A stretch of DNA of 64,000 nt, from NCBI GenBank assembly GCA_958496175.1, contig OY292274.1:57546630-57610629 (forward strand), written 5' to 3'. Made by a program: the position numbers and the translations under genes. The notes under the pieces were generated by a model. It was not told the origin of the DNA. It did not search any database and saw only the letters and a program-made list of their open reading frames with translations. Shown here piece after piece: positions 1-12,922 of this stretch (its first letter is position 1; each line of letters opens with the position of its first letter). The stretch comes from Sisyra terminalis (Eukaryota > Arthropoda > Insecta > Neuroptera > Sisyridae).

Positions 1-2064
1 GATAATTTGTTTTTAAACATTTAGAATCTTTAGCTGTAATTAATTGTAACAATTGGATAAAATGTCATTATTTAGAAATAAGAACGAAATAAGTATCTGT
101 TGTAAATATTTAACTAACAATCTACTATGTTAATTGGAAAAAAAAATATAAATGCAAATAACAATCTTTGTATATATTTTAAATTAAAATACATTAATTA
201 TTAACATTAATAATAATAATAATAAGCTTTAAAATTAATATGTTGTTAGTCATTTTTGAAAGATTCCTTTATGCATTGACAATTTTTAAAAGCCTTTATC
301 CATCGGTACAGCGTTCAAACTATGCGCAGCAGTGGATCCAGGTTCAAATCTCGCAATTTATTTTACAAATTTTTTAAAAAATATGGGTTATTTAGCAAAA
401 ACAATAAAAGGACACGAAATTTTACAACTCTTATGAAACTACAGATTATTGCAACGTAATTATTTATCAAACATAGAGTTCATCAAGAAAAATGAAAGTG
501 TTTTGGTGATATAAGAGATATATTCAACCTATAATATTCAGGGTTGTAAGATAGTTGCCCATTAGAAAATTTCTCACACGAAAATTGCTCACATGAAAGT
601 AGCCTACATTAATTAACTCACAGCAAAAAATATTTAATTTATTTAATATTATATTAAACGTTATTTTATTTTTAATATTACCAATGTCAATATCTGGCGT
701 ATCAGTTTCTACTTTGTTTTTAATTTAATTCACGATTTTTTATTAATTCAATTTTAATACCGTAACGTACCGTTATACTAATAATATTAATAATAAAATT
801 ATAATTTAAATATTAAACAAAATATGTTTTTTCCTGTGGATTAATTTCCTTGAGAGTAAATTTCTATGTGAGCAACATTTGTCTGAGCAACTTTCCGTGG
901 GAAAATTTCGTGTAAGGATTTTTCTAGTTGGCAAGTGTCTAATCACTATTATTCAGCTGAAATTATGCTGAATTAAGTATTTTTTCACGTATTTACCGCA
1001 GCTGCATTTCAAACTTAGATGTTTTTGAAACTGCCTAGGCACTTTAGAAAATGTCGAGCTATAAAAAATGACGGTGGTGACGACATAAGCCAACATAAGC
1101 GGCGGTGGCGTATTCAAAAAGGCTGTTTTCAATACATAAATATTTTTAATTTTTATGTGGTCAATAAAGTTTTGAACAATACTGAGTACGTTTAATTTTT
1201 TTTAAATTGATGCATAAGCTGTTTGACAAAGATAGATTTGATTAGGAATCATTTGGTTTTCTTAACAATCTATAAGCTCAATTGGAATTTATTATACTCT
1301 TAAAAATTTCGGGAAGAATTTTATAATTGTTGGAGAAAAAACTATCAAAATCCGTTGCGTTGTTTAGAAGAACGATGGGGATATGGGCGGTAGAGATGCA
1401 TTGTTTTATTTACCTACAGTTTTAATTGTTTTAACAGTTCAAGTTAGTCTGATTATATATTTTCAAATGCATAGATAAAAAAATAATTTTTGAAAGTTCA
1501 TATATGTACCTAATTCTTGATTTATTTTTTTCGGGTAAATTGGTAATTTTTGGTGTGGAATTTCATTATAAAACTGTTTCAAGCGTATCTACTCAAAAAG
1601 CACAGAATTAAATGTGCTATAAGCAGTTTTAAAATTACTAATAATGTGTTTTAGATTTCAAAAATAATTTATTAAAAGTTAAACTTGAATTCCCTTTAGT
1701 TTAAAAAAAGGAAGTAAAGGGGATTCTAAAATTTCTTCCACCTGCACATTTATGTGGCTGTTCTGGGTGGTTCTAAAATACAATAGCGACATCTTTAAGT
1801 GACAGCATACCAAGTCCGGCATTTCTCGATCAAATAACTGTTAATAGTAAAGAAATCATAAATTTTTCAAGTTCTTAGCATTCAGATCTAAATTCTCATA
1901 ATGAAATCGCAATAACTATCAGGTAAAAATTTAATAACTTTTAATAAGCAGTAATAAACTCTTCGAACCACCCTAAATTGTAAATGTATATGTGTATTTA
2001 TATTAGTCACTGCCAGTTGGTGTGCAGCGTAGGCTTATGCAAGTTTTGATGGTAACGATCCAAG
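1..2064. other. Intergenic region upstream of the Ada2b gene
   Basis: AT-rich sequence without a convincing coding exon. It contains an inverted-repeat element at about 553-936 (listed separately). A degenerate tRNA-like stretch with a pol III B-box-like GGTTCAAATCTCG lies near 343-355 but is too weak to call. The final 80 bases before the Ada2b start are less AT-rich and presumably hold its promoter and 5' UTR. No TATA box is obvious. Confidence 0.6.
553..936. mobile_element. Inverted-repeat MITE-like element, diverged
   Basis: The left end begins TTGCCCATTAGAAAA followed by CTCACACGAAAATTGCTCACA. The right end, read on the minus strand, begins CTTGCCAACTAGAAAAA followed by CTTACACGAAATTTTC and GTTGCTCA. 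The arms are imperfect, so the copy is old. The middle (about 712-765) has a TACTTTGTTTTTAATTTAATTC stretch shared with the elements at 32674-32903 and 40944-41170, suggesting a related family. It has no coding capacity. I could not define a target-site duplication. Confidence 0.6.
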
Positions 2065-5000
2065 ATGGCGGGTAAGCATAAAAAATTACTGGCTGAAATA
2101 TAATTAATTGGCGAAAAATATTAAACATTATTTATAGATGTTTACACTATGAATAAGTGTACATATTGCCAAGAAGACATAATAGGTTTGCGGGTGCAAT
2201 GTTGTGAATGTGAAGATTTTGTTTTATGCCTTCTGGTGAGTAATACACTGTCATCATATCTTTGCGCATTTGTTTGAAGCGCCATTTTTAAATTTCGATC
2301 ACAACTATTCTTTCAGTGTTTCGCTGCCGGAGCAGAGATAGGTAGCCATAAAAATGATCATTCCTATAAATTTACGGTTTGCTTATCTTTTTAACCATAT
2401 TATAAAATAAGAAAATCATTCTATATTTAATTTATAGGATGACTGGCCAAACATTCTTGTTTTTAAGGGAGATGGAGACTGGGTAGGTAGTGAAGAATTA
2501 CGTTTATTAAATAACATAGAAGTATTAGGATATGGAAATTGGGATGGGGTGAGTGCGATCATGAACAATCGTACACCTGAAGGTATTTTGCCACCGTAAA
2601 TATTTCTTTTTATATTTTTAATTTCCTATTTATTTTTTTTATTAAATAGAGGTGAAAGAACATTACAATTCAAAATATTTAGACGGTGTAATTGGAAGAT
2701 CTACGTGGAATGGTATTACACGCCCTGAATTAAAAGAACATGAGAAACTAGAGGAAAAGAAACCCTTTTCTAGTTTGCCACCTCTAGATATTACTCCTGA
2801 AGAGGCCCAGTTGTTAAGCTATATGCCAAAAAGAGATGATTTTGATAGGGTATGTTGCTTGGGTGTAGGCAAATTATTCGAAAGCAAATGTTCGAAAACC
2901 ACTAGTCCGAATTTTAGCTGTTCGAAACATAAATTTCGTACAGCCCTTATTTTATGTTGCTTTCTTGTATCTAAGGCTGGATTTAAAAATTTGGAAATAT
3001 AAACTGAGGCTCAAAATAGAAATAATCAAATTTCAGTTGAATTGTTTTTCTCGTAATAGATTTAATCCTTAAGAGTTCGAAAATATTTTAAGCTAGGTAT
3101 TTGTCATACGAAAAGAAAATATATTTTAATGAACATTTATTGTTATATATTTGGGGTAAATGGATTTATATAGAATGAAGGAATTATATAAAATATATCA
3201 ATAAATATTATAATATATATATAAAATAAAAAAATCGGTTCGTGCCGCATTATGCGTGGCATTGGAACCAGTAAGTAAAGTACAATGCCCCTCATATGGC
3301 GGGATTGGTACGTTAAGAGATAATTTTCGTAACTAATATTAATAGGCACACGGCGTGGTTCCGAAATGAGATTTTTCTAAGTTGCTTAAATCTTTTTGGA
3401 CAAAGATATTAGTGTTTTTGAAATTATATTTGACCAAGCGATAGGGTTTTTGAAAAGGAAAAATTCTTTAACTCGAAGTATTACTTCAAAGCAAAGCATT
3501 TTCACTCAAAACTCCGGATTTCTAGATTATTGATTGAAGAAACGAATTGAGAACTCTTCTAAAAATTTAACATCAAGTTTTAGAATGAATATTTTAGACA
3601 GTTTCCTTGCGACATGTATAAAGATGTATAATTATTATTCATAAATTACACCATATATTCGAAATTTTCAATTTCCCATCCTCTATGTACCACTTTCAGT
3701 AGACCCACTGTCTGTCTGGTAACGTTACATTGATAATTATTGCCTTTAGGTATCCTAAAAAGCCTAGTAAGTTTAAAAAATATAAAAAACTAAACCCTAT
3801 GATTTTTACGGTTTTTGTGTGTTTGTTTTTCGAACATTACGATTTGGAATAATTTACCTAGTTCGTTAAGCTTCGTTTCAAATTGAATTTAATTAAATGA
3901 ATAAAACTGATTATTTAGGAGGCTAGCACTGATATCGAAGCGGAACAACTGGTTTCTTCGTTAAATGGAGTCTCGATTGATAATGAAGTATTAGATAGAT
4001 CTCTAAAACTAGCACAGGTTGATATGTATATGAGACGGCTTCGAGAACGAGCGCGAAGAAAAAGAATTGTTCGTGATTATCAATTAGTTGAAAAGTTTTT
4101 CGCGACACATCCTCATAGAAAACATCTTGCTAAACCTAGCTTGACGAAAGAACAAAGGTTGCTTGTTAAAATTCAACACAAAACGTTATATTAAACAATA
4201 AATATTTTAGAGAGTTCCGAGATCGAATGCGAGTTTATAGCCAATTTAGTACTGCTACTGAACATGAAAGCTTAATAGCTGGATTAGAACGTGAACAGGA
4301 ATTACATTTACGATTGAATGAATTAGCTCGTTATCGAGAAGCTGGTTTGGTTCATATGGATGAGTGTTTACACTATGAACAACATTTGTCTTTTGAACGA
4401 AAAGGTTCATCAGTAGGAAATACACCTACCAACACAGCCACACCTGCTACACATCAATGGAAACATGCAAAATCTGTGAGTATTTTAACCATAGAGATAT
4501 GTAGAATAGAGCACTCATTTCTCTTATCTTCTCATGTCTCTGAGTTCCTCCCTCAATGACCATTCACCCACTCTCCCCTTTTTTTGAGGAAAGATATAGT
4601 AAACTGAATATTTCTCTATGATCCAACTCACGGATGGGAAAGTTACCAAGAGAAAATCTTAGTTTTAAGTGAGATCATTTTTTCGTTAGTTTGAGCACTC
4701 TATTTTATATATCTATGATTTCATCTGAAAATTGCATCTCTTGAAAATGTTCAGAGTTATCAGTTAATATTTTACTTAGGGCAGCAGTGGATTAGGTCCA
4801 TACTTCCCGGAAACTCAGTTAACAGGAAAAAGGTATGTTCACCTGTTGTTTGCGAATAATTGTTTGGTAAAATTGATGTTTCTTACAGAAAAAACGAAGA
4901 CGACTCATATTTAACAGGCCAAAAGTTCATGCGCCCCACCGAAGACACTTACATAAAAGAAAACCGCGTACAAATGGCACAATCGACGATATTACAACTG

Positions 5001-5491
5001 CCTCAGGCATCACAGCAAATGAATCATAATCGAGATAGTGTTAATAATAAGCAACTTGCTAATGCTAGTGACCTTTTATCCAATAACGAAAAACAGGTAT
5101 AATACAAAGTGTTTAAATTTCATAGTACTTCATGCATGTATTGACTTACAAATAAAATTAACAATTAATTCTTTTTTTACTTATTTTTTTTTTCAATAAG
5201 AGCGTAAATTATATCTTAAAACTTCTTGTTTCAGTTGTGTTATAATTTAAATTTAAATCCAATTCAATACACTACTTTAAAAACTGTAATTCTTCGTGTA
5301 AGTTTACACTATATTTTTTTTTGGATTTTATTTTATTATAGTATTTTAAATTACAGAGCCAACAAGGTGGTGATATTAAATCTGAACCTTATTCGTCGGT
5401 GGATGTAGCTGTTAGTAATAATAATCCATGGAGCACTCATTGTATAAATACCATTACCAATTATTTAGAATCGAGTGGATGGTTATTATGA
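2065..5491 (+). CDS. Ada2b: Transcriptional adaptor Ada2b (TADA2B), SAGA complex
   Basis: Coding exons: 2065-2071, 2138-2235, 2317-2376, 2438-2582, 2650-2849, 3919-4157, 4211-4475, 4780-4832, 4889-5096, 5235-5297, 5357-5491. They join in frame to 490 residues, near the size of insect and vertebrate Ada2b. Residues 10-50 form a ZZ zinc finger (Cys10, Cys13, Cys24, Cys27, Cys33, Cys36, His46, His50). Residues 56-110 are a SANT/Myb domain (GYGNWDGVS). The ADA2 core follows, with LSYMPKRDDF and an REAGL segment after a Glu/Arg-rich helix. The C-terminus (about 410-490) is a SWIRM domain (LNPIQYTTLKTVIL, ending NYLESSGWLL). In known family members Ada2b bridges Gcn5 and Ada3 in the SAGA histone acetyltransferase module in the nucleus. 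All donors are GT and acceptors AG. The exon 6 donor (after CAAAG, GTTGCT) is weak and was chosen because it restores family-like sequence (TKEQREFRDRM). The start is the only upstream ATG joining in frame, in good context (CAAGATGG). It converges on the minus-strand gene at 7001. Confidence 0.93.
2850..3918 (+). other. Large intron of Ada2b with a short hairpin
   Basis: A 1069-bp intron, by far the largest in this gene. It contains an imperfect hairpin at 3237-3269 (GGTTCGTGCCGCA against TGCGTGGCATTGGAACC) in a small GC-richer patch. No coding exon or recognisable RNA gene is visible. Confidence 0.6.
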
Positions 5492-7000
5492 ACCGTTTTC
5501 AATTCATATTTACATTTTTAAAACTAAAAAAAATGAAATGTTTTGGGCTACAATAGATTATACCTAGTCAAATTCAGTTTAAATATTTTATATAGTATTG
5601 GGGTCATTTATTATTTCGCTAATTAAAATGTTTAGCATTTCTTGGTATTACTTTATAGCATTACGATTTTTTTTCAGAGTTCATTAAGCCACTAAAGTGC
5701 ATTCGTAAACATTATAAATATATTATTTTTTTTTTAGTAACTTAAAAAACAATTCGAGATTTATTTATAAAAAATGATTAGAGTATTATGAAATTAAAAA
5801 AAAAAGTTATTGTTAAGATATCTGTTACTTTAGTAGCACTACAAACGTGTAAATTGTATTTAATTATTTTTAAGAGGTAAAAATAAAGTTTTTTTTAAAA
5901 ATTAATTAGTATTTAAATTGAAATCCTACTACTAATTCCTGATATAAGTTCATTTGTAGAAGATTTTAACTATGAAGTTTGGTTTTTATGTATATTTGCG
6001 TTCGTAAGTAACGAACCCTTAAGTTGCTTATAATAGATCGCGAATATTTATTCTTGCTTTATGCGTAATAAAAAGAAAATGAAGAAGATAGACCAAAAGA
6101 ATTGATAGCAAAGGAGTATCATTAAACATGAAAGTTACAAGTTTACTTAACGAGCAAATTTTCAATATTCCTTGATTTATCGATAATAATTTAGCATAAA
6201 GTCGCTAATGATCTCAGCTCACATTTTCAGATCGCTTCTGATTAGTTGTTGTAAAGTGACGATGAATAACCACTAAAAATATATGAAAAAATACACGAAT
6301 CATATTAGTTATTATTTTTGTAGTTCAAACTATAAAAAAATAAACAATTAGCCTGATAATGAAAGAATTATTTGTTTAAATTTTATTTGAATATTAATTT
6401 TTTCTTAACAGAATAAAAATATTCATATTTTTGAAAATAATAAAATGGTAAGGAAGCTTTGTAAGGAAATAAGATGCAAAATCTTAATTTTAAATTAATT
6501 TTATTTTCCTCGCATTTGTAATAAAAAAATGTATGATATGGGAAATATCGTTTTGATTTACAACTAAAAATGTTCATTGGATAAATATTCCCATTGATGT
6601 TTTATATGATATATCTAATATTTTAATTTTAATTTATTTTATCACAAGTAAATATCAAATTAAAATCAGCCATTATTAAAATATATATTATATAAGTTAA
6701 TATTAAATTGAAAGCTATTTTTACTTTTCAAAAAATTTATTTTTCATATAAGCAGTAAACTAATTATTCAAAAAAAAAACTTGTTTGAATAATTTTCGAA
6801 AAAAAGACTCAGTAAGTAAATGGTATAAAAAATATAATATAAAAATAATAAAACTGTTTCAAAAATGTTCCTAAAAAAATTATTTAATAAGACGGTAAAA
6901 TATAAATAATGATTTGAATTATAATGATCAGGAGAGACGTTTCCTCTTTTTTAGTATTTGATTAATTTTTAAAATTTTTTGCCACCATACTATAGGAAAT
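5492..7000. other. Convergent intergenic region between Ada2b and ZC2HC1C
   Basis: About 1.5 kb of very AT-rich sequence separating two convergent stop codons. It should contain both 3' UTRs and polyadenylation sites. No coding or repeat structure was recognised. Confidence 0.6.
5882..5887 (+). terminator. Candidate polyadenylation signal of Ada2b
   Basis: AATAAA followed by a T-rich stretch, 391 bases after the Ada2b stop codon. In such AT-rich DNA this hexamer is common by chance, so the assignment is inferential. Confidence 0.4.
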
Positions 7001-9804
7001 TTATTTTTTAGCTCTGCCCCGTGATGTATTAGCGGCTGCAGGATTTGGTTTATTGAAAACATAATTAGCACATTTAGGAATATGACGTTCTGCTGCCGCT
7101 TCATTAAATCTGCGTCCACAGTGAGGACATTGAACATAATCGGGGTTGGTTGATGGGGGTGGTGGTGGAAGATCGCTAAGTTTACCACCAGCAGCTATAT
7201 GGGCTTGCATTTGCTTAGCTGCACGGATAGCTTGAACGAAATCTTCATGCTTTTTACGCCAATCATTTTTCTTCAAAGCTTGTGGTTGAGATACAGACTG
7301 AAAATTTGATTTTTTTTATAATCATTAATCTAAGAGTAATACTTTTGTTTCCAATTCCTACCTTCGATCGCATAGCTTTTCGAACATACATTTCCACTTC
7401 AGTACCCACTACGCGGTGCTTAAGTGCATCGTAGGGCTTTCTTTTCTTTTGAGCTGTTCGTGCACAAATGTCCTGATGAACACCTAAACGATCCGAAGCA
7501 AAGCGACGATTACAAAATTTGCAAGGTAGTAGATCATCCCTAGAGACACTACTAGCATTTTGTGGAGCATCAGTTACTCGAGACCGAACCGATTGGCGCT
7601 GAGTTGATGATGGTTGCGATTTTCCACTGCCCTAAAAATAATTCAAGTTTTAGAATACATAAACAGGTAATTATAGGTGTACTAACTTACTTTTTGCATT
7701 TTTTTCGGAGAATTTTCACGCTCGATTTTCGAAGTACGATTCGAAACGGATGGTGGTTTTTCAGGAGAAAATGATTTCTGTTAAAGAAAAATTTAGTTAA
7801 CCAGAATTTAGAGTTTCATAATCTAGCAAAATCAAATTTCCATATTAAAACGCCTCATGTCAATTACAAAAAGTTGTTATATTTCCTTAGTAACATTGAC
7901 GTTATTGATTAAACTAATGATTTCAGTTACTAAGAAATATACACACTTATTCTTCCTATTTAACAAATGTTTAAGCAGTTTATAACTTAGATACTGGAAA
8001 TCATTATTCATTGCCTTTTTTGAAAGTTATAAAGAATGAAAATTATTAGTTGGTGCATTTACCAGCATTTACTCTAGGTACAGTTTCAACAGTTATCCAA
8101 ATGCAAAGTAATATTTGGAAAATGTTATTGTGAAAACCCAGAAGCTATTTTTTAATAATTATATTATGTGCTACTTTTGAAAATTGAAAATGCATCTTGA
8201 AAAATATATCTAAGAAAAATCACAAAAGTGACAAAAATCGATTTATACACTATAACAATAATAACAATAATTGAGGAATTCATAATTATTCATAACATAC
8301 TTTTTTCAATAGAGTTTTAAAAGTAATATTTTTCAGTTACGAATGACTGAATTCATTTCTTGAAGTGAATTAACTAATGATAAAAATTTAAATAAAATAT
8401 ATATTAAGTTGAGAGTATAAGATTGTCATTAAAGGGGCATCTATTAATTACGGGAGGCGTTGGTGAATGGTTTCGGCAAATATCACTTAATTTTTAAAAA
8501 TTGTTTTTTTATTTTAAATAAATCAAATGTAATCGAAGCACAGCCTAAATCATTTAGGGGGAGGGGGAGTTGAAAAATAGCTAAAATTGTCTTACGTAAA
8601 TAATGGATGTCCCCTAAATACATATTTGGTAAATATATGCCTTTTTTCAAATGTATTTGAAATACTGCCGTAATGACATCAGATTATTAATTTAGGTACC
8701 CACATTTGGATAAGTTTTTAATTATAAATTGCAAAACAATAAATTAAAGCAAATATATTCTAAAAAAATTAATAACGAAATTACCTCTTCGTTCCCAATT
8801 TTAGTAGAACTTGATTTGGGAGAATTGTTAACAGTAGATCTTTTATGGTCTCCAGAGCCCAATGTTTTTTTTTCTATAACGCGTTTAGTTGGTCCAGTTT
8901 TGTTTGAGCTAATTTCAGTATTGCTTGTATTATTGACTCCATTATTTCGATTTTTCGTAGGTGCAACTCCTCTTCCTTTAGTAATTGTTTGTTTGGGCAT
9001 TGTTGTTTTCGTTTGGAATCGTTCACTAGGTAGTTGTTTTCCTACATTGGGTAACTTTTGCATTGGAATATCTGGTATAGGAAAATCGTCATCAATTAAA
9101 CGTACATCAGGAAAATCCTCATCATCTAACGATTCATAAAGCTGACGTTGTTTTTGTATGAGAAATGCAGTTTTCCGTTTTTCGTTATATTTGTCGATAT
9201 CGTTATCGTCATGAGTATAGTAATTAGAGTCGGTTGTTTTAGTTTTTGATTGATAGCTATTATTATTTCTGGAATTATATGAATTTGAAGACTTTGCTTT
9301 TGTCACTATACTTTTAGTAGTCTTTATTGAATTTGGATTTGTTGAAGGCTTTGTTAATGTATAACGATCAAGACTAACACCCCTCGTGACTGATGGATTT
9401 TTATTGTTATTGTTTTTGTCTGTAATTTGTTATATAATTAAGGTGTTTTATTCAAATAAAAAACTAAAACGTAGTATTTTTAATTATGTGACATGTACAT
9501 AGTTGAAAAACTTACTTTGAATTGGATCTAATGGATAACTTTTATCAATACCCGCAATTCGATTTGGGTGATTGTTAGAGCGACGTTCGTCAAACATTTG
9601 TCGAACTCGTCCACCAATTGAGGCTACTGATGAATTACCTGAAGACAATTCTCCAGGTGAAATGTCTCCACCGCCAGGAGTACTATTTCGCCCCTGTACA
9701 CGTTCTAGTGTACGTTGTTGCTGATTTTCGTATAAACGTAACAGTTTTTCCTCCTTTTCTTGGAGTTGTCGCTGTTGAAATCGAGCCTGAAAATAATTCA
9801 CCAT
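7001..9804 (-). CDS. ZC2HC1C-like double C2HC zinc-finger protein
   Basis: Minus-strand exons: 9804(or 9786)-9516, 9419-8785, 7777-7691, 7631-7362, 7297-7001. All phases join, giving 525 residues if translation starts at the ATG at 9804. The N-terminus is a charged coiled coil (ARFQQRQLQEKEEKLLRLY), characteristic of the family. A long low-complexity Asn/Ser/Thr/Lys linker follows, with an acidic patch (LDDEDFPDVRLIDDDFPIP). Two C2HC fingers lie near the C-terminus: Cys374, Cys377, His389, Cys393, and Cys484, Cys487, His499, Cys503. Both have spacing CX2CX11HX3C and are separated by a basic helical region (NDWRKKHEDFVQAIRAA). ZC2HC1 (FAM164) proteins are conserved in animals but poorly characterised. 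The fingers imply zinc-stabilised binding of nucleic acid or protein. The first codons could be wrong: TTTTCAG before 9786 is a perfect acceptor, so upstream coding exons may lie to the right and were not found. Confidence 0.87.
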
Positions 9805-12352
9805 TTAATCAAAAATTGAAAACTTCCAAACAAGATATGGTTAACAAAAGCTTAAAGAATATATTTTTAATTTCTAAATCCAAAACGGTAGAATTTTTCA
9901 ATAAAGTTTCGAATTTAACACATAATAATGACAATAGTTATTTCTTTATTAATATGCATTATTTTATTTTGTTACCATAGTTTATTTGTATTATAAAATG
10001 TTATATAAAAGTTCATGTTGTTAAAAACTTCTTAAAAAAATTAAAGGCACTATTAATCTCGAAAGTGGCTTTCAAGTACTTAAAGTTTATAACAAATTTA
10101 AATACAACAGATCATTGTTTTCTTCTTAGAACCTTTTAAATTTTATTAAAAATGTATATTTACTGATCAACAAATAAAACTTATTAGATAAAGATATTGT
10201 GTAGTGAGATCGACGATATGTTGGTTTTTTGAGTCGTTAACTTTTTAAATTTACCATCTTTCATATTAATATTCGACAACAAACAATAATTTCCTCTAGT
10301 TATTATCCTCTAGATGAAAACATCGGATAAAACTATATTTTTTTCAAAATTACCTATTAAGCTCTAACCAAAACTTCACAAATAAAATGATGTATTTTGT
10401 GTAAAAAAACCTAATAATATCCAAAACAAAATTTCAACTGTGTAAAATTAGATATCCGTATCTATTAGAACTGTAAATTTTATGATAGTTTGATAGTTCT
10501 ACATTTGCTTAGTTGATTTTAATTTAATAAAGAAAATTTTATTTTGATGCATTTGATTTTAGAAATGAGACAAACCGAGATTGTTTTTCTTTTTTCGTTG
10601 AAAAATACTGTTTAATTGGTTCCTTTACTTAATTTGCACACATATTAAAATTGCAATGGCCAGTATTAAAGTAGGATATGAAAAATATTCTCAATAAACT
10701 CTGCAATAAGACTAACATGAAATACTACCCCTTTGAAAATGGATACCCTTTGTAAATAACACAAGGAACTACGAACGATAACATATCCTTCTACTTGAGA
10801 AAAATTCTTCTGAGTTTGATCTTTGTGATTTTGTAATACTTTTTCTATTACAACTTTAAAGTTTTAAAAGTTTTCCGATACGAAAATCCCAGGAAAAGGT
10901 AGCTGACAAAAAACAAACATATATATTCGTTTTTGTATTATTGAAAATCTCACTTTCCTTTTATAGCGACTTAGTACATTCAATGAGAAAATTTATCGCA
11001 AAAATTTGATTTGAAAATTTACTACCGAAAAGAAAGACTGCAGAGAATTAAGCTCTTTAATTTGGTGCTTCTTGTTGATAGCGTTATAAGAGAAGGTATA
11101 AGTTATTAATTAATACTCCTTTTTTCAATAAATACATTTTACTGTTTTAAAAAATCAATAAAAAATAATAGTTTTGTCTTTATTTTAATGACCAAATGAG
11201 TTAATCAAGGTATTTATTCGATTTTCATTTCAAATGACTTTTTATTATTGATGTTCTCATCAATACATAAGTTTTGATTTTGAACGATTGTTTAATTTAA
11301 ATGATGTTTTGAAAACATTAATAACTAATTTGTTGACGATGGATTTGAAGAATTACGTGGTAAATTAAATGTAAACATGATTCTTTCAATTTTCTTTTAT
11401 GACGTACTTCCAATAATTCAGAAGCTTTTGATTGCAAAGTGGTACCTCATTTTTTTGTTTTAATTAGTACCTCATTTTCAACTCATTTTTTTTTTGTTTT
11501 AACAATATTATACTCAGTGATTTTTTTTTAATTTCCTGGAAAGTTTCAAAATTCTAACATGAACCCTTTCCGAAATTGCATATTCAATTGTTATAAAGCG
11601 ATGGTTTGGAAGCTTTTATGTGCTTTATATAGCAAACATTTCGCTATGTAAAACAAACTATTGACAGTGTATTTCCAATTTGAGGAGGAACTTGTCAATC
11701 CATAGATTTCTTTATTTTTTATTAACATTTACTATTTTTATTCTAAAATCTATATTCATTACGTAATAAAAGAAACATTTTATTGGTTGACACTTCTACG
11801 GGAAGTAGTCTTCCTAGAACAGAGTCAGTTCTTCTTAAAATTGTATTTTTGTACAGGAAAGTCATATGGAAAATCATCATACATAATTTAAAATATGGGA
11901 AAACAATTGTTTCTTATTTTGATTTCGTAAACCACACATTTTATGATTTGTACAGTTAACAAATGAAAAATAAAATTTCCAAGGTAAAGCAAATTATGTG
12001 TCAACACTCATGATAAGGAGGAAAATGAAATATTTATTAAAATATTGAGTATAGCAATATTTTCCTGGCACTTTTTTTTTTAAAAATTCTATATTTGCAT
12101 TGATCTACGCTCAATTACCGTTATTTATAAATAATTTCCATAAACGGATGGTGGTTAGTTTTAATTATTTCCAATTAATGAACGACCTCACGCTTAAAAA
12201 TATTAGTTCATTAAAATAATTACGTTTAAAATGTATGGAATATCGCTAGTAGAAAAACCATGCCAAGTCCGAGCTGCCCAAGAGTTATCCGAATCCATTG
12301 AAAAACTTTTAAAACTTTGACTTAAATAATTATTTTTTGTTGTCATTTTTAA
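9805..12352. other. Non-coding AT-rich region upstream of ZC2HC1C
   Basis: No convincing exon, RNA gene or repeat element was recognised on either strand. It may be 5' intronic sequence of the ZC2HC1C-like gene. Confidence 0.5.
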
Positions 12353-12922
12353 TTTTCAAGCATTAGAATAAAGCTTTATTACAAATTTTTATTAAATTTT
12401 GTTGAAAATTGCATCACAAACAACTTCCTTGTGCTTTTAAATAGTTTTTTTTTTAATAATAATCCATTTGTTTTATTTAAGTGAAACTTTTATAACACAG
12501 AAATTTATTTAAATATTTAGATAGTTTTTTTTACAATTTATAATTATTTATGTTTCAAATATTAGAATTAAGTTTTATTTCAAATATTTATTAAATTTTA
12601 TTGAAAATATTTTTTTTTAATAATAATCCATTTGTTTTATTAAAGTGAAACTTTTATGACACAGAAATTTATTTAAATATTTAGATAGTTTTTTTTTTTA
12701 AATTTATAATAATTTATGTTTCAAACATTAAAATTAAGTTTTATTCCAAATATTTATTAAATTTTGTTGAAAGTTGCATTACAAATAACTTCCTTGTGCT
12801 TTTAAATATTTTTTTTAATAATAATTCATATGCTTTATTTAAGTGAAACTTTTATAACACAGAAATTTATTTAAATATTTAGATAGCTAAGTTTTTTTTA
12901 CAATTTATAACAATTTATGTTT
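12353..12922. repeat. Three-copy tandem repeat of about 170-205 bp
   Basis: Three head-to-tail units start near 12353, 12551 and 12718. Each runs from a TTAGAATAAAG/AAGTTTTATT segment through TAATAATAATCCATTTG and GTGAAACTTTTATAACACAG to TATTTAGATAG and a T-tract. The middle unit lacks about 30 bp (the GCATCACAAACAACTTCC segment) present in units 1 and 3. There is no coding capacity. Divergence between units is modest, so the expansion is fairly recent. Confidence 0.85.

Noticed and set aside
290..370. tRNA gene suggested by GGTTCAAATCTCG
   Set aside because: No acceptor stem, anticodon arm or A-box can be drawn. At most a very degenerate tRNA-derived repeat.
2850..3002. Continuation of the open frame of Ada2b exon 5 past 2849
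   Set aside because: The frame stays open for 50 codons, but family sequence jumps from KRDDFDR to the exon at 3919, and 2850 is a consensus GTATGT donor. The extension is intronic read-through.
8729..9139. 136-residue plus-strand ORF
   Set aside because: Antisense shadow of the large ZC2HC1C-like exon (8785-9419). Its hydrophobic composition is a by-product of the Asn/Thr-rich minus strand.
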